Notes: generated from the sequence alone by a model not told the origin. Counted from the first letter of the stretch, positions 45,991-55,499 are shown. The stretch is 64,000 bases of DNA from Prochlorococcus sp. HOT208_60m_808M21 (GCA_002026005.1 MWOX01000127.1:1-64000), one strand, 5' to 3'. A program made the numbers and translations.

Positions 45991-46020
45991 TTTGGAATAT
46001 GTTGGGGAAAATCATCTTTT
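45991..46020. repeat. Island direct repeat, left copy (arm-like)
   Basis: 25 of 30 bases match 49634-49663, with a perfect 14-base core (ATATGTTGGGGAAA at 45997-46010). It sits 60 bases inside the left boundary. The right copy sits directly upstream of the AlpA-like start. Position and pairing suggest arm-type sites for recombinase or AlpA. Confidence 0.6.
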
Positions 46021-46082
46021 CATGTTGGGTAATTATTTAAAATCTGTCAAAATGATCTTATTGATTTGATCATGTATAGCGA

Positions 46083-49000
46083 TTGGCAACCTTTGATGAA
46101 TTTTATGCTTCTTTAGATCCTGATGTTTGGACAAGAGGAAAGCAATTTGAAAAATTTGTTAAGTGGTTCCTTAAAACCGATCCAACATGGGCAAGTCAGG
46201 TTGATGAAGTCTGGTTGTGGAATGAATATCCAAAGAGATGGGGTGCTGATTGCGGAATTGATCTAATTTTTACTCATAAGAACGGAAAAACTTGGGCAGT
46301 TCAATCAAAATGTATTTCTCCAGATAATGATATTAAGAAGTCTGAAATCGATAGTTTTTTAAGTGAATCGAGTGACTCAAAAATTGATGGAAGATTATTA
46401 ATTGCCAGTACTGATGGAATTGGAAAGAATGCTCAACAGGTAATTCATCGTCAGGAAAAACAAGTTGTCTGTTTTTTATTGGAACAGTTCAGACAATCTC
46501 AAATTGAATTCCCCTCTTCGATGGAGGATCTTAATAAAGGCAAAAGGAAAGAGAAGAAGACTCCCAGACCACATCAAATTGATGCAATAGAAAAAGTATC
46601 CAAAGGACTTGAAAATAACGACCGAGGGCAAGTTCTAATGGCATGCGGGACAGGTAAAACACTTACTGCCTTATGGATAAAGGAGAAATTAAAAGCAAAA
46701 TGTGTACTAATTTTAGTTCCTTCTTTAAGTCTTCTTTCTCAAACTCTTAAAGAATGGAATGCTGAAGCAAATCAATCATTTAAGTGGATTTGTCTCTGTT
46801 CTGATAAGTCAGTTGCAAAAGATAAATCAGAAGATTCTTGGATTACAAATTCTTCTGAAATTGGAGTTCCAGTAACTAATGAGACTTTAGAAGTTAAAAA
46901 TTTTCTTGATGAAAGTGGATCAAAAGTTGTTTTTGCGACTTATCAATCGTCCTCGATAGTTGTTGAGGCACAAAAATATCATGATACAGATGAGTTTGAT
47001 TTGGTTATTGCAGATGAGGCGCATCGCTGTGCAGGGAAAGTTTCAGATGCATTTGGATCAGTATTAGATGAGTACAAAATTAAATCATCGAAAAGATTAT
47101 TTTTTACTGCCACTCCAAGAATTCTTTCTAAACAGGTAAAAACAAAATCTCTTGAGATGGATTTTGAAGTTGCATCCATGGATGATCATTCAGTATTTGG
47201 GGAGGTTTTATGCGAACTTAAATTTTCTGAAGCAATTAAAAGAGATCTTCTCTCTGATTATCAAGTTGTTGTAATTGGTATAGATGATGAAATGATTAAG
47301 CAAAAAATAGTAAATCGTGAATTAATAAAAGTTGATGGAGACACAATATTAGATGCAGAAACAATTGCATCTCAAATCGCAGTTACAAAAGCAATTAAAG
47401 ATTACGACCTCAAGCGCATAATTACATTCCATAGCAGAATCAAAAATGCAAAAGAATTTTCAAATAGTTTTGATCAAGTCATTGAGCATATTGAAAAGTC
47501 TGATCTGCCTACTGGATTTATTCATTGCGAACATATATCTGGAGTAATGAAGACTTCTGAAAGAAATAAAAAATTATATGAATTAAAAAATTTAGAATTG
47601 AATGAAAGAAGAATCCTCTCTAATGCGAGATGCCTGTCTGAAGGAGTTGATGTCCCTACATTGAGTGGAATTGCTTTTGTTAATCCAAAGCAAAGTCAAA
47701 TTGACATTATCCAAGCAGTCGGTAGAGCAATAAGGAAAAGTGGAGATAAATCAAAAGGTACAATAGTTATTCCTTTATATATTTCTGAAGAAGAAAGTTT
47801 AGATGAAGAGATTTTATTAAGTAATTTCAAAAAAGTTTGGCAAATTGTAATTGCATTGAAGTCTCAAGATGATTCTTTAATGGAATCTATTGATGAATTA
47901 AGAATTAATATGGGAAGGTTAGGTAAAAAAACTCTCGATAATAATTCTTTAAATAAATTTATTTTTGATATACCAGAAAGAATTTCTTCAAGATTCTCGA
48001 AATCTATCCAAACTATTTTAGTTGAAAATTCATCTGAAGATTGGTTTGAAAATTATGGAAAATTAAAAACTTACTTTAAAAATAATAAATTAGATATTTC
48101 ATTAATAAATATTAGTCTGAATATTTGGTGTATGAATCAAAGGCAAAACTATAAAAAGAACAAATTATCACAAGAGAAAATAGATTTACTAGAGAGAATA
48201 AAGTTTCCATGGGATATGTATGACATATGGTGGCGAGAAAATTATCAAGAACTTAAGGAATATTATGAAAAAGGTGGAAATAAATTAAGATTAGAGGAGG
48301 GACTGGTTTCTCTACAACAATGGTGTCAAAATCAAAGGCAAAACTATAAAAAGAACAAATTATCAAAGGAGAAAATAGATTTATTAGAGAGAATTAAATT
48401 TCCGTGGGATCCAGATGAACAACAGTGGCAAGAAACTTATCAAAAACTTAAAGACTATTTTCTAATAAATGGGAATACATCAATTCAAAATAAAGATGGA
48501 TCTCTTGGGATTTGGTGTGCTAATCAAAGGCAGAACTACAAAAAGAATAAATTATCTCAAGAGAAAATAAATTTACTTGAAAATGTTCAATTTATTTGGG
48601 ATCCTCTCGAGAGACAGTGGCAAGATAATTATCAAGAACTTAAAGAATATTATGAAAAAGAGGGGAATTCTTCTGTGCCCAAGAAACATTTCTCTTTAGG
48701 TACTTGGTGTAGACTACAAAGAGCAGCATACAAAAAGAATAAATTATCTCAAGAGAAAATAAATTTACTTGAAAATGTTCAATTCATTTGGGATCCTCTC
48801 GAGAGACAGTGGCAAGATAATTATCAAGAACTTAAAGAATATTATGAAAAAGAGGGGAATACATTACTTCAAAATAAAGATGGATCTCTTGGGATTTGGT
48901 GTGCTAATCAAAGGCAGAACTACAAAAAGAATAAATTATCTCAAGAGAAAATAAATTTACTTGAAAATGTTCAATTTATTTGGGATCCTCTCGAGAGACA

Positions 49001-49382
49001 GTGGCAAGATAATTATCAAGAACTTAAAGAATATTATGAAAAAGAGGGAAATACTTTTGCCACCCGTAATTTTGGTTCACTTGGTATTTGGTGCCATAAT
49101 CAACGGCAAAATTATAAAAAGAATAAATTATCTCAAGACAAAATAGATTTGTTGGAGAATATTCAATTTCCATGGGATCCGAATGAACTTCAGTGGCAGG
49201 AAAATTATCAAAAAGTAAAAAAATATTATGAGAAAGAGGGAAATACTTTTATCCCTAAAAGTTTTGGCGCTCTTGCTAGTTGGTGTCATACTCAACGTCA
49301 AAAATATAAAAATAATCAACTATCACAAGAGAAAATAAATTTATTGGAGAATATAAAATTTATTTGGAAAATTAGAGATTAA
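46083..49382 (+). CDS. Nuclease-like/DEAH helicase with seven C-terminal HA repeats
   Basis: 1099 residues from TTG 46083 (an ATG at 46072 is out of frame). Residues 1-140: restriction-endonuclease-like fold with E23, D60 (GADCGIDLI) and Q74-x-K76 (VQSK), the variant PD-(D/E)xK motif of Mrr-type nucleases. Residues 160-650: superfamily 2 helicase, Walker A ACGTGKT (187-193), DEAH (311-314), TATP (342-345), QAVGRAIR (544-551). Residues 654-1099: seven helicase-associated (HA, PF03457-type) units of about 64 residues starting at tryptophans 654, 717, 782, 846, 910, 974, 1038. Likely a phage-defence or restriction-type protein. No methyltransferase is nearby, so self-protection, if needed, must come by another route. 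Confidence 0.85.
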   Translation: MATFDEFYASLDPDVWTRGKQFEKFVKWFLKTDPTWASQVDEVWLWNEYPKRWGADCGIDLIFTHKNGKTWAVQSKCISPDNDIKKSEIDSFLSESSDSKIDGRLLIASTDGIGKNAQQVIHRQEKQVVCFLLEQFRQSQIEFPSSMEDLNKGKRKEKKTPRPHQIDAIEKVSKGLENNDRGQVLMACGTGKTLTALWIKEKLKAKCVLILVPSLSLLSQTLKEWNAEANQSFKWICLCSDKSVAKDKSEDSWITNSSEIGVPVTNETLEVKNFLDESGSKVVFATYQSSSIVVEAQKYHDTDEFDLVIADEAHRCAGKVSDAFGSVLDEYKIKSSKRLFFTATPRILSKQVKTKSLEMDFEVASMDDHSVFGEVLCELKFSEAIKRDLLSDYQVVVIGIDDEMIKQKIVNRELIKVDGDTILDAETIASQIAVTKAIKDYDLKRIITFHSRIKNAKEFSNSFDQVIEHIEKSDLPTGFIHCEHISGVMKTSERNKKLYELKNLELNERRILSNARCLSEGVDVPTLSGIAFVNPKQSQIDIIQAVGRAIRKSGDKSKGTIVIPLYISEEESLDEEILLSNFKKVWQIVIALKSQDDSLMESIDELRINMGRLGKKTLDNNSLNKFIFDIPERISSRFSKSIQTILVENSSEDWFENYGKLKTYFKNNKLDISLINISLNIWCMNQRQNYKKNKLSQEKIDLLERIKFPWDMYDIWWRENYQELKEYYEKGGNKLRLEEGLVSLQQWCQNQRQNYKKNKLSKEKIDLLERIKFPWDPDEQQWQETYQKLKDYFLINGNTSIQNKDGSLGIWCANQRQNYKKNKLSQEKINLLENVQFIWDPLERQWQDNYQELKEYYEKEGNSSVPKKHFSLGTWCRLQRAAYKKNKLSQEKINLLENVQFIWDPLERQWQDNYQELKEYYEKEGNTLLQNKDGSLGIWCANQRQNYKKNKLSQEKINLLENVQFIWDPLERQWQDNYQELKEYYEKEGNTFATRNFGSLGIWCHNQRQNYKKNKLSQDKIDLLENIQFPWDPNELQWQENYQKVKKYYEKEGNTFIPKSFGALASWCHTQRQKYKNNQLSQEKINLLENIKFIWKIRD
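48042..49376 (+). repeat. Seven tandem helicase-associated repeat units
   Basis: Units begin at nucleotides 48042, 48231, 48426, 48618, 48810, 49002 and 49194; the last four are spaced exactly 192 bp. Each unit reads W-(Q/R)-(E/D)-N-Y followed by LK-YY, a variable loop of about 10 residues, LG-WC, QR, YKKNKLS, EKI-LLE and FxWD. Constant framework with a variable loop gives a modular array. Confidence 0.9.
48484..49048 (+). repeat. Recent 384-bp segmental duplication within the HA array
   Basis: 48484-48664 and 48868-49048 are identical over 181 bp, offset by 384 bp (two units). Neighbouring units differ at several sites, so this copy is young: the array has recently gained two units. Confidence 0.85.
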
Positions 49383-49437
49383 TTTTTAAAATTAATGACA
49401 AAAAAAGAGTCCTAGACCATTTTTTCTTTTTTAAAAT

Positions 49438-49632
49438 TCACCAATTTGATCTTTTATTATCAATCCATTCTCGAATTTGATATTCCATAAAAACCATTCT
49501 TTTAGGGGATATTTTTCTTTTAGGAGGAAATTCTCCTTTTTTGATTAATCGATTAATTGTTGAAACAGAAATTCCAAGTAATTCTGAAACTTCTTTAATA
49601 GTTAAAAAAGGACGATTTTTTTGGTTGATCAT
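49438..49632 (-). CDS. AlpA/Xis-like helix-turn-helix protein
   Basis: 64 residues. Residues 9-40 (FLTIKEVSELLGISVSTINRLIKKG) form the MerR/AlpA-type HTH followed by a wing (PPKRKISPKRM). Such proteins direct excision of integrated elements or activate integrase genes. It is encoded at the far end of the island, convergent with the helicase gene, with the arm-like repeat right upstream of its start. Confidence 0.85.
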   Translation of the reverse strand: MINQKNRPFLTIKEVSELLGISVSTINRLIKKGEFPPKRKISPKRMVFMEYQIREWIDNKRSNW

Positions 49633-49633
49633 T

Positions 49634-49663
49634 TTGGGGATATGTTGGGGAAATATATCTTTT
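49634..49663. repeat. Island direct repeat, right copy
   Basis: Matches 45991-46020 at 25 of 30 positions, same orientation. It begins just upstream of the AlpA-like ATG (49632-49630) and could also hold the promoter of that gene, so it may be an autoregulatory operator as well as an arm site. Confidence 0.6.
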
Positions 49664-49722
49664 TTGCGTATTTTTTATATCAGGTTCGGTCAGGCACTAT
49701 CCCGAAATATCAACCCGACTGT

Positions 49723-49735
49723 CGCCCGGGGAGTT
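49723..49735. repeat. Attachment core, right (tRNA-Asn 3' remnant)
   Basis: Exact copy of the last bases of tRNA-Asn. Upstream, 49681-49688 and 49699-49704 repeat two further blocks of the tRNA T arm (CAGGTTCG and ATCCCG) in the same order, separated by 10-bp and 18-bp insertions. Confidence 0.7.
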
Positions 49736-49757
49736 TATACATTCCAAAAAGTTATCC

Positions 49758-49786
49758 AAAGTCATCCTGTTAGGGTGACTTTTTTA
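49758..49786 (+). terminator. Displaced tRNA-Asn terminator after the right boundary
   Basis: AAAGTCA at 49758-49764 plus TCC pairs with GGG and TGACTTT at 49773-49782 around a TGTTA loop, followed by T-rich sequence. It lies 23 bp past the right attachment core, roughly where a terminator should follow the uninterrupted tRNA. Confidence 0.75.
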
Positions 49787-50064
49787 TTTCTTTGACCTTT
49801 TTTGTCAAATAGTGTTTAGCCGAAGATGTAAATAAGTATATTTGATGAACTTTTTAGAACAGTATATAGAACGTTTAAAATAATTAGATTATATTTGTTT
49901 ATTAAAATTTTAAAAATTTGAAAATGTTTTTTAACAACAGTAATTAGAACGTACATAAAATTCTATACAAAGTGAAAGATAAGCTCCTTGATTTATTTTC
50001 ATTTTTTAAAATTTAGACATATTTTCTTTTATATACTATGAATTACTACACCATTCAGGAAATT
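49787..50064. other. Spacer right of the island, no gene seen
   Basis: Very AT-rich. AGAAC occurs at 49856-49860, 49868-49872 and 49946-49950, twice as TAGAACGT (49867-49874 and 49945-49952). No open frame, tRNA-like fold or further direct repeat is evident. Confidence 0.5.
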
Positions 50065-50424
50065 TTAGTCATCCCACATATCCTTTTTATCTTGATCTAA
50101 ATTATTCCTTTCAAGTAATTCTATTCTTTGCTTCTGAGAATCTATTTCTGTTTCAATTACGTTTTTATCGTCAATATATTTTGTTTGTATTTCTAAAATA
50201 TTTATTTCAAATTGTTCGCCAAAAAAATCTGACATTTCTCTCCATGCTTCCATTTCCTCTTCTTTGCCAATAGTATCGTTTATCTGATGTGAAATAATTT
50301 CTAATACATATTGTTTAAGTTCTTGATGACTCATCGATTCAACTTTTTTTTGAATGTAAAGCTCTTTCAGAGTTTCTAGTTGTTTTTTTGATAAATCAGA
50401 ATAGATAATAGACTTCTTTTTCAT
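50065..50424 (-). CDS. Hypothetical coiled-coil protein, 119 residues
   Basis: Soluble, highly charged and helical: LSKKQLETLKELYIQKKVESMSHQELKQYVLEII and a C-terminal KNVIETEIDSQKQRIELLERN suggest a coiled coil. No membrane or catalytic motif. It lies beyond the island terminator, so it is probably chromosomal. I do not recognise it. Confidence 0.6.
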   Translation of the reverse strand: MKKKSIIYSDLSKKQLETLKELYIQKKVESMSHQELKQYVLEIISHQINDTIGKEEEMEAWREMSDFFGEQFEINILEIQTKYIDDKNVIETEIDSQKQRIELLERNNLDQDKKDMWDD

Positions 50425-50812
50425 AGATACTTAAATTTTTTTTAATATAGACAAAATTATGCGTTTAAACATTTTGGAGAAATGAAAAATTTTAAACTTA
50501 ATTCCTATTTGATTACTGAAAAAATTCAATTTTCTAAACTTATAATGGCAATCTGAATACAATATTCTTCCAATTTGAACCATTATTTGTTTCTATTAAT
50601 CCTTTGATTGTTAAGAAAAAGTGAATAGAATCGAAAGAAATTCTAAAATTTCAAATTTATTAAAATTTGCAATTTCCATCTAATCTATTGCTATCACTAA
50701 GTTATCTGATAATTCTAATTGATAAAATTGTTTACAGTAATTCAGCAATCTTTATAAATTCTTGAGAGAATCGTATTACTAAAATTTAATCTTAATTTAA
50801 TAGTTTATAAAT
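50425..50812. other. Long AT-rich spacer upstream of rpaA
   Basis: 388 bp without a credible frame; low-complexity A/T runs. It must hold the rpaA promoter, and could hold an untranslated leader or a small RNA, but I see no stable hairpin or conserved RNA motif. Confidence 0.5.
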
Positions 50813-51595
50813 ATGAAAATTTCAATCCTCTTAATTGAAGACGATCGTGATATGCGTGATTTGGTGGCTAGACATTTAGAACATTCTGGTTTCGATGTCC
50901 AAAAAGCCGAAGATGGAATTAAAGGACAAGCATTAGCTCTTCAATATTCACCAGATTTAATACTTTTGGATTTAATGCTACCAAGTGTTGATGGTTTAAC
51001 TTTATGCCAGCGTTTAAGAAGAGACGAAAGAACATCAAATATACCAATTTTGATGATAACTGCGTTAGGCGGCCTTAAAGATAAAGTTACTGGGTTTAAT
51101 TCTGGAGCAGATGATTACATTACTAAACCATTCGATTTAGAAGAATTATATGTACGTATAAAAGCTTTATTAAGGAGAACCAACAGAGCGCAATTAAATT
51201 CTACTAACCAGCAAGAAATATTAAATTATGGCCCTTTAACTCTTGTTCCTGAAAGATTTGAAGCTATATGGTTTGAATCTCCCGTAAGGTTAACGCATCT
51301 TGAATTTGAACTTCTTCATTGTCTTTTGCAGAGACATGGTCAAACTGTATCGCCAGCATTAATTCTTAAGGAAGTATGGGGATATGAACCTGATGATGAT
51401 ATTGAGACAATAAGAGTTCATATTAGACATTTACGCACTAAACTTGAACCCGATCCACGCAAACCTGTTTATATAAAAACTGTATATGGTGCTGGATATT
51501 GTCTTGAGTTACCTATTGGTTCGCAAGTGGAAACTGCTAGGCAAGAGTTTATTCAAGCAAGAAATCCTGACTTGATAAATTCTGCGGTAGATTAA
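50813..51595 (+). CDS. rpaA: Response regulator RpaA
   Basis: 260 residues. Receiver domain with acidic E9-D10-D11 pocket, phospho-acceptor Asp 53 ([11 protein letters not shown]) and Lys 105 (TKPF); C-terminal OmpR-type winged helix with [54 protein letters not shown]. These blocks are specific to RpaA, the main output regulator of the clock (via SasA) and of light/energy state. Promoter is in the 388-bp upstream spacer. Confidence 0.93.
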   Translation: MKISILLIEDDRDMRDLVARHLEHSGFDVQKAEDGIKGQALALQYSPDLILLDLMLPSVDGLTLCQRLRRDERTSNIPILMITALGGLKDKVTGFNSGADDYITKPFDLEELYVRIKALLRRTNRAQLNSTNQQEILNYGPLTLVPERFEAIWFESPVRLTHLEFELLHCLLQRHGQTVSPALILKEVWGYEPDDDIETIRVHIRHLRTKLEPDPRKPVYIKTVYGAGYCLELPIGSQVETARQEFIQARNPDLINSAVD

Positions 51596-51597
51596 TC

Positions 51598-52560
51598 TCA
51601 TATATCTTCCATTGAAATTTTTAAAAAAGTTATTTCCCATGCCAACCTTGGTTGAATGTTTTTTCTTAAGAGGTATTTTAAATTTTCAAGTTTTTTAACT
51701 AAACCGATATTTTTTGTTTTTCTCCACCAAATTGTTTGAATTAAATTTACTAGACAAATCTGTTGCAAAATTTCTAATTTTTCAGATATTGATTTAGATA
51801 TTTCTAATATTTCTAGACTATTTTTAATTGGAGAATCCAATTTACTTATAATTTCATCTGAAAAATCATTCCAAATTTCTATATTTTTTAATAATTGATT
51901 TGGAGATCCATTGGCTGAATTAATTAAATCTTCAAATTTTAAATTTGCATTTATTTTTGGTTTAGAAGTATCTAAATATTCTTTTAAAATTGACTTTATT
52001 TGTTTACTAGAAAAAGATCGAAATCTGACGATTTGACATCTTGAGATAATCGTATCTAAGAGAAGATTTAATTTAGATGTTAGTAAAATAAAAATGCCGT
52101 TACTAGGTTCTTCTAAGGTTTTTAAAAGGCAATTCGAGGCTGCTTCGTTTAAGAGGTGTGCATCAATAATCAAAACAATTTTTTTTTCTGAGTTTATTGA
52201 TTTTTGACCAAGAAAAGTTTTGATATTACGTATTTGAGCAATTTTAATAATCTCAGATCCACTTTTTACTGTTTTTTCAAGATCGGAACTTCCTGAACTT
52301 TTTGTTGATAAAAGAGAATTAGGTTCAATAATTAAGAAATCAGGATGGTTATTGTTTGTAATTCTCTCTTCAACATTTTCGCTTTGTGAAGACTGTTTGA
52401 AAATCTCTTTTATAAATTCAAGAGCAGTTTGTTTTTTGCCTAATCCTTCAGCACCATAAAATATATAACCATTAGCCAATGATTTGTTTTTAATTATGTT
52501 CTTAAGAAAGGTATTGACTTCTTCATTCAAGAAAAAATTGTTTTTTTTAACCTCAATCAT
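51598..52560 (-). CDS. holB: DNA polymerase III delta' subunit
   Basis: 320 residues. Walker A-like [11 protein letters not shown] near 35, sensor [31 protein letters not shown] and the SRCQIVRF arginine motif of clamp-loader proteins. The C-terminal collar domain is present. It starts at the end of tmk, sharing four bases, the common tmk-holB arrangement. Confidence 0.9.
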   Translation of the reverse strand: MIEVKKNNFFLNEEVNTFLKNIIKNKSLANGYIFYGAEGLGKKQTALEFIKEIFKQSSQSENVEERITNNNHPDFLIIEPNSLLSTKSSGSSDLEKTVKSGSEIIKIAQIRNIKTFLGQKSINSEKKIVLIIDAHLLNEAASNCLLKTLEEPSNGIFILLTSKLNLLLDTIISRCQIVRFRSFSSKQIKSILKEYLDTSKPKINANLKFEDLINSANGSPNQLLKNIEIWNDFSDEIISKLDSPIKNSLEILEISKSISEKLEILQQICLVNLIQTIWWRKTKNIGLVKKLENLKYLLRKNIQPRLAWEITFLKISMEDI

Positions 52561-53195
52561 TTGTTATTAGAAAAATTGTTTAGTAAAGTCTCTTTAATTT
52601 GATTAGAAATAGTTTTAATATTTTGTGAAGCAGATATTACTTTCCAGTTTTTTTGTTTGGCAATTAGTTTGAAGCCTTCATTTACTTTTTCTAAAAATTT
52701 AATACCTTCTGATTCTATTCTGTCTGGAATTTCATTTTTTCTTCGAAATATGCTCTCTTCTGGAGAAATTTCTAAGAAGAAAGTGAGATCTGGAGATACT
52801 CCTTGACACACAATAGATTCAATATTTTTAATTATTTCTAAATTTATATTTCTTCCATAACCTTGATAAGCAAGTGTCGAATCGGAAAATCTATCACTTA
52901 TTACCCAATCATTGTTATTTAAAGCAGGTGAAATAATTTTGGAAACGTGTTCAGCTCTATCAGCTGAATAAAGTAATAATTCTGCAAGAGATGAAGGCTT
53001 ATTATTTTCATTATTTTCAAGAATCAGTCCTCTAAGTTTTTTTCCTAAAAGACTGCCCCCAGGCTCTCTAGTCGTGATTAATTTTGACCCTTTCTTTATT
53101 AGACCACTATTAGGAATCCATTTAGATAGTTCATCTATTTGGGTAGTTTTACCACATCCATCAATACCCTCAATAACGATAAATTTTCCTTTCAT
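52557..53195 (-). CDS. tmk: Thymidylate kinase
   Basis: 212 residues. P-loop [10 protein letters not shown] (9-18), DRYSDST-like block [16 protein letters not shown], and the LID region [12 protein letters not shown]. Makes dTDP from dTMP. Coupled to holB through a 4-bp overlap, and only one base from the P-type ATPase gene. Confidence 0.95.
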   Translation of the reverse strand: MKGKFIVIEGIDGCGKTTQIDELSKWIPNSGLIKKGSKLITTREPGGSLLGKKLRGLILENNENNKPSSLAELLLYSADRAEHVSKIISPALNNNDWVISDRFSDSTLAYQGYGRNINLEIIKNIESIVCQGVSPDLTFFLEISPEESIFRRKNEIPDRIESEGIKFLEKVNEGFKLIAKQKNWKVISASQNIKTISNQIKETLLNNFSNNK

Positions 53196-55499
53196 TTAAT
53201 CCAAAGATAAAGCATTAATTACAACTGTAATAGAGCTAATCGCCATCAATAATGCTGCTATTGAGGGAGTAAGAAGAATACCGTATTTAGGGAATAAAAT
53301 GCCTGCGGCTAAAGGTATAGCTAGTAAGTTGTAACCAAAAGCCCATGCTAGATTTTGCTTGATTTTTCTTATAGTTTTTTTTGCAAGATTTAAGGCGAAG
53401 GGTAATCCATTTAGTTGATCTCCCATTAATACTACATCTGCATTTGCCTTGGCTATTTGAGTACCAGATCCTACCGCAATTCCTAAGTCTGAGGATGCTA
53501 AGGCTGGGACATCATTAATACCATCACCAATCATTGCCACTTTATTATTAATTTTTAAATTTTCTATAGTCTTGAGCTTCATTTCAGGAAGAAGATCCCA
53601 TTTTACTTCTGTTTCTTTACAACCAATTTTTTTTGCTAAAGCTAAAACCGTTTGTTTCCTATCGCCACTTAAAATATTAATTTTAAATTTGTTTTCTCTC
53701 AAATTTTGAACTGTTTTAATTGAATCATCTCTGAGTAAATCTCCTAGCAAAATAAAGCCTAATAACTTATCTTTGATACTTACTCCAATGATAGTGTTCG
53801 TTTTTGTTTCTTCATTTTCAATGACTTTTTTTGCCTCACTATCAATAATTATTCCTTTGCTTAGTAGCCATTCAATATTTCCAATATTAATAATTCCATT
53901 AATTGATTCAAGTTCTCCAGAAATACCTCGCCCTGAATGAGTAAAAATTTTCTTTATTGGAAATAAACTTAAATTTTGCTTTTTTGCCTCTTGAATTAAG
54001 GCATCTGCGATTGGATGTCTGCTTTCCTTTTCTAAACTGGCAGCTATTTTTAATAAAAATGAATGATCATCATAATTTTTATAATCAACAATGAAAGGCT
54101 TACCTTTTGTTAAAGTGCCTGTCTTATCAAAAATAATTTGATTAATTTTTGAAGCCATCTCTATTTTGTCACCGCCTTTAAATAAAACACCCTTTTTTGC
54201 TGCTTTACCTGATGCGACAGTTATTACAGTTGGGGTGGCTAAACCTAATGCACAAGGACAAGCTATTACTAAAACAGCAATTGACAATTGTATTGCTAAA
54301 TTAAGAAAATTCTCAGCATTACTACCAAGCGAACTATGAAGTGTATGGCTTGAGTGAGTGATGAATTGATTATTATGACTTAATAAATCTGGCCAAATGT
54401 TTCTTGCCCCTTTCCACCAAAAGAAGAAGGTTAAAGTAGCAAAAATAAGCACAAAGTAAGTAAATTTGCCTGCAATTTCATCAGCAATTCTTTGAATGCG
54501 AGGTTTTCTAGAGTTTACAGACTCAATAAGATTTACTAGTTTTGCAAGAGAAGAATCCCCTCCGACATTTTGTACTTTAAGTCTAAGAGTTGAATTAAGA
54601 TTTAAAGACCCACTAGATAGATTTTCGCCTTCTTTTACCTCGATAGGTTTGGATTCTCCAGTGATATGCGAAACATCAATATATGAATTACCTTGAGTAA
54701 CAATGCAGTCAGCAGGTACTCTGTCTCCAGCTAAAACTTGAATCTCTTGATTTGGTTTTAAAGTGTTTACTCTTATTGATTTTATTTGATTATCTTCTGT
54801 GTAGATATTGGCCATTTCAGGTTGAAGATCTAATAACTCTCCAATGGATGAACCAGTTTGGTATCTTGCTCTTTCCTCTAAGAAACGCCCAATCAATATA
54901 AAACCTAACAGCATAACTGGTTCATTAAAAAAACAAGGAAAACCAGTAGCAGGAAATATTAAGGATAGAAGACTTGTTATATATGCGCTAGTTACTCCAA
55001 GAGCTACTAGAGAATCCATATCAGGACGGTTCTTAATAAATGATTTAAACCCATTAATAATTATTCCTCTGCCAGGAAATAAAAGAGCTAATGTCGCTAA
55101 TGAAGCGTGAAAAAAGATATTACCTAATATTGGAAAATTTATATATCTTCCTTCTGCTAGATGACCTAATCCTGAAAATAATAAAAGTAATAGGGCAAAA
55201 GTTAGTTTTTTCCATTTATTATTCCACTTCTTTTTTTTTTCTAATTCTGCCTTGTTTATTTTTTTTGAAAAATCATTTATGTAAATCTTTGATGGGAAAC
55301 CATTCTCTTTTAGATTTTCGAGAACTGATTCTATTTCTATATGTTTCTGGGTAATTTCAAAATAAGCACTTTCAGTAAGCAAGTTAACAGAAACATTTTC
55401 AATACCATCAGAATTTTTCAATATTTTTTCAACAGTACTAACACAACCCCCGCATTTCATTCCTGTAACGCTTAATTGAATGCTCACAATATTTTTCAT
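53196..55499 (-). CDS. Copper-transporting P-type ATPase (CtaA/PacS/CopA type)
   Basis: 767 residues. N-terminal HMA domain with CGGC (Cys 16, Cys 19), eight membrane segments, CPC at 414-416, phosphorylated Asp 458 in DKTGTLTKG, GDGINDVPAL near the C-terminus. Cyanobacteria use such pumps to deliver copper to the thylakoid lumen for plastocyanin (PacS) or import it (CtaA); which one is not clear. The extracytoplasmic loop before CPC (about 374-391) is rich in histidine and serine, which may bind metal. Confidence 0.93.
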   Translation of the reverse strand: MKNIVSIQLSVTGMKCGGCVSTVEKILKNSDGIENVSVNLLTESAYFEITQKHIEIESVLENLKENGFPSKIYINDFSKKINKAELEKKKKWNNKWKKLTFALLLLLFSGLGHLAEGRYINFPILGNIFFHASLATLALLFPGRGIIINGFKSFIKNRPDMDSLVALGVTSAYITSLLSLIFPATGFPCFFNEPVMLLGFILIGRFLEERARYQTGSSIGELLDLQPEMANIYTEDNQIKSIRVNTLKPNQEIQVLAGDRVPADCIVTQGNSYIDVSHITGESKPIEVKEGENLSSGSLNLNSTLRLKVQNVGGDSSLAKLVNLIESVNSRKPRIQRIADEIAGKFTYFVLIFATLTFFFWWKGARNIWPDLLSHNNQFITHSSHTLHSSLGSNAENFLNLAIQLSIAVLVIACPCALGLATPTVITVASGKAAKKGVLFKGGDKIEMASKINQIIFDKTGTLTKGKPFIVDYKNYDDHSFLLKIAASLEKESRHPIADALIQEAKKQNLSLFPIKKIFTHSGRGISGELESINGIINIGNIEWLLSKGIIIDSEAKKVIENEETKTNTIIGVSIKDKLLGFILLGDLLRDDSIKTVQNLRENKFKINILSGDRKQTVLALAKKIGCKETEVKWDLLPEMKLKTIENLKINNKVAMIGDGINDVPALASSDLGIAVGSGTQIAKANADVVLMGDQLNGLPFALNLAKKTIRKIKQNLAWAFGYNLLAIPLAAGILFPKYGILLTPSIAALLMAISSITVVINALSLD

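Noticed and set aside
48042..49379. CRISPR-like array because of regular 192-bp repeats
   Set aside because: The repeats are far too long, lie fully in frame inside one gene and encode HA protein units; there are no spacers or cas genes.
49438..49632. AlpA-like gene as the island integrase
   Set aside because: It is only 64 residues with an HTH and has no catalytic Arg-His-Arg-Tyr or serine recombinase residues.
50425..50812. 6S or Yfr-type RNA upstream of rpaA
   Set aside because: I could not find the conserved motif or a stable long hairpin; left as an unassigned spacer.
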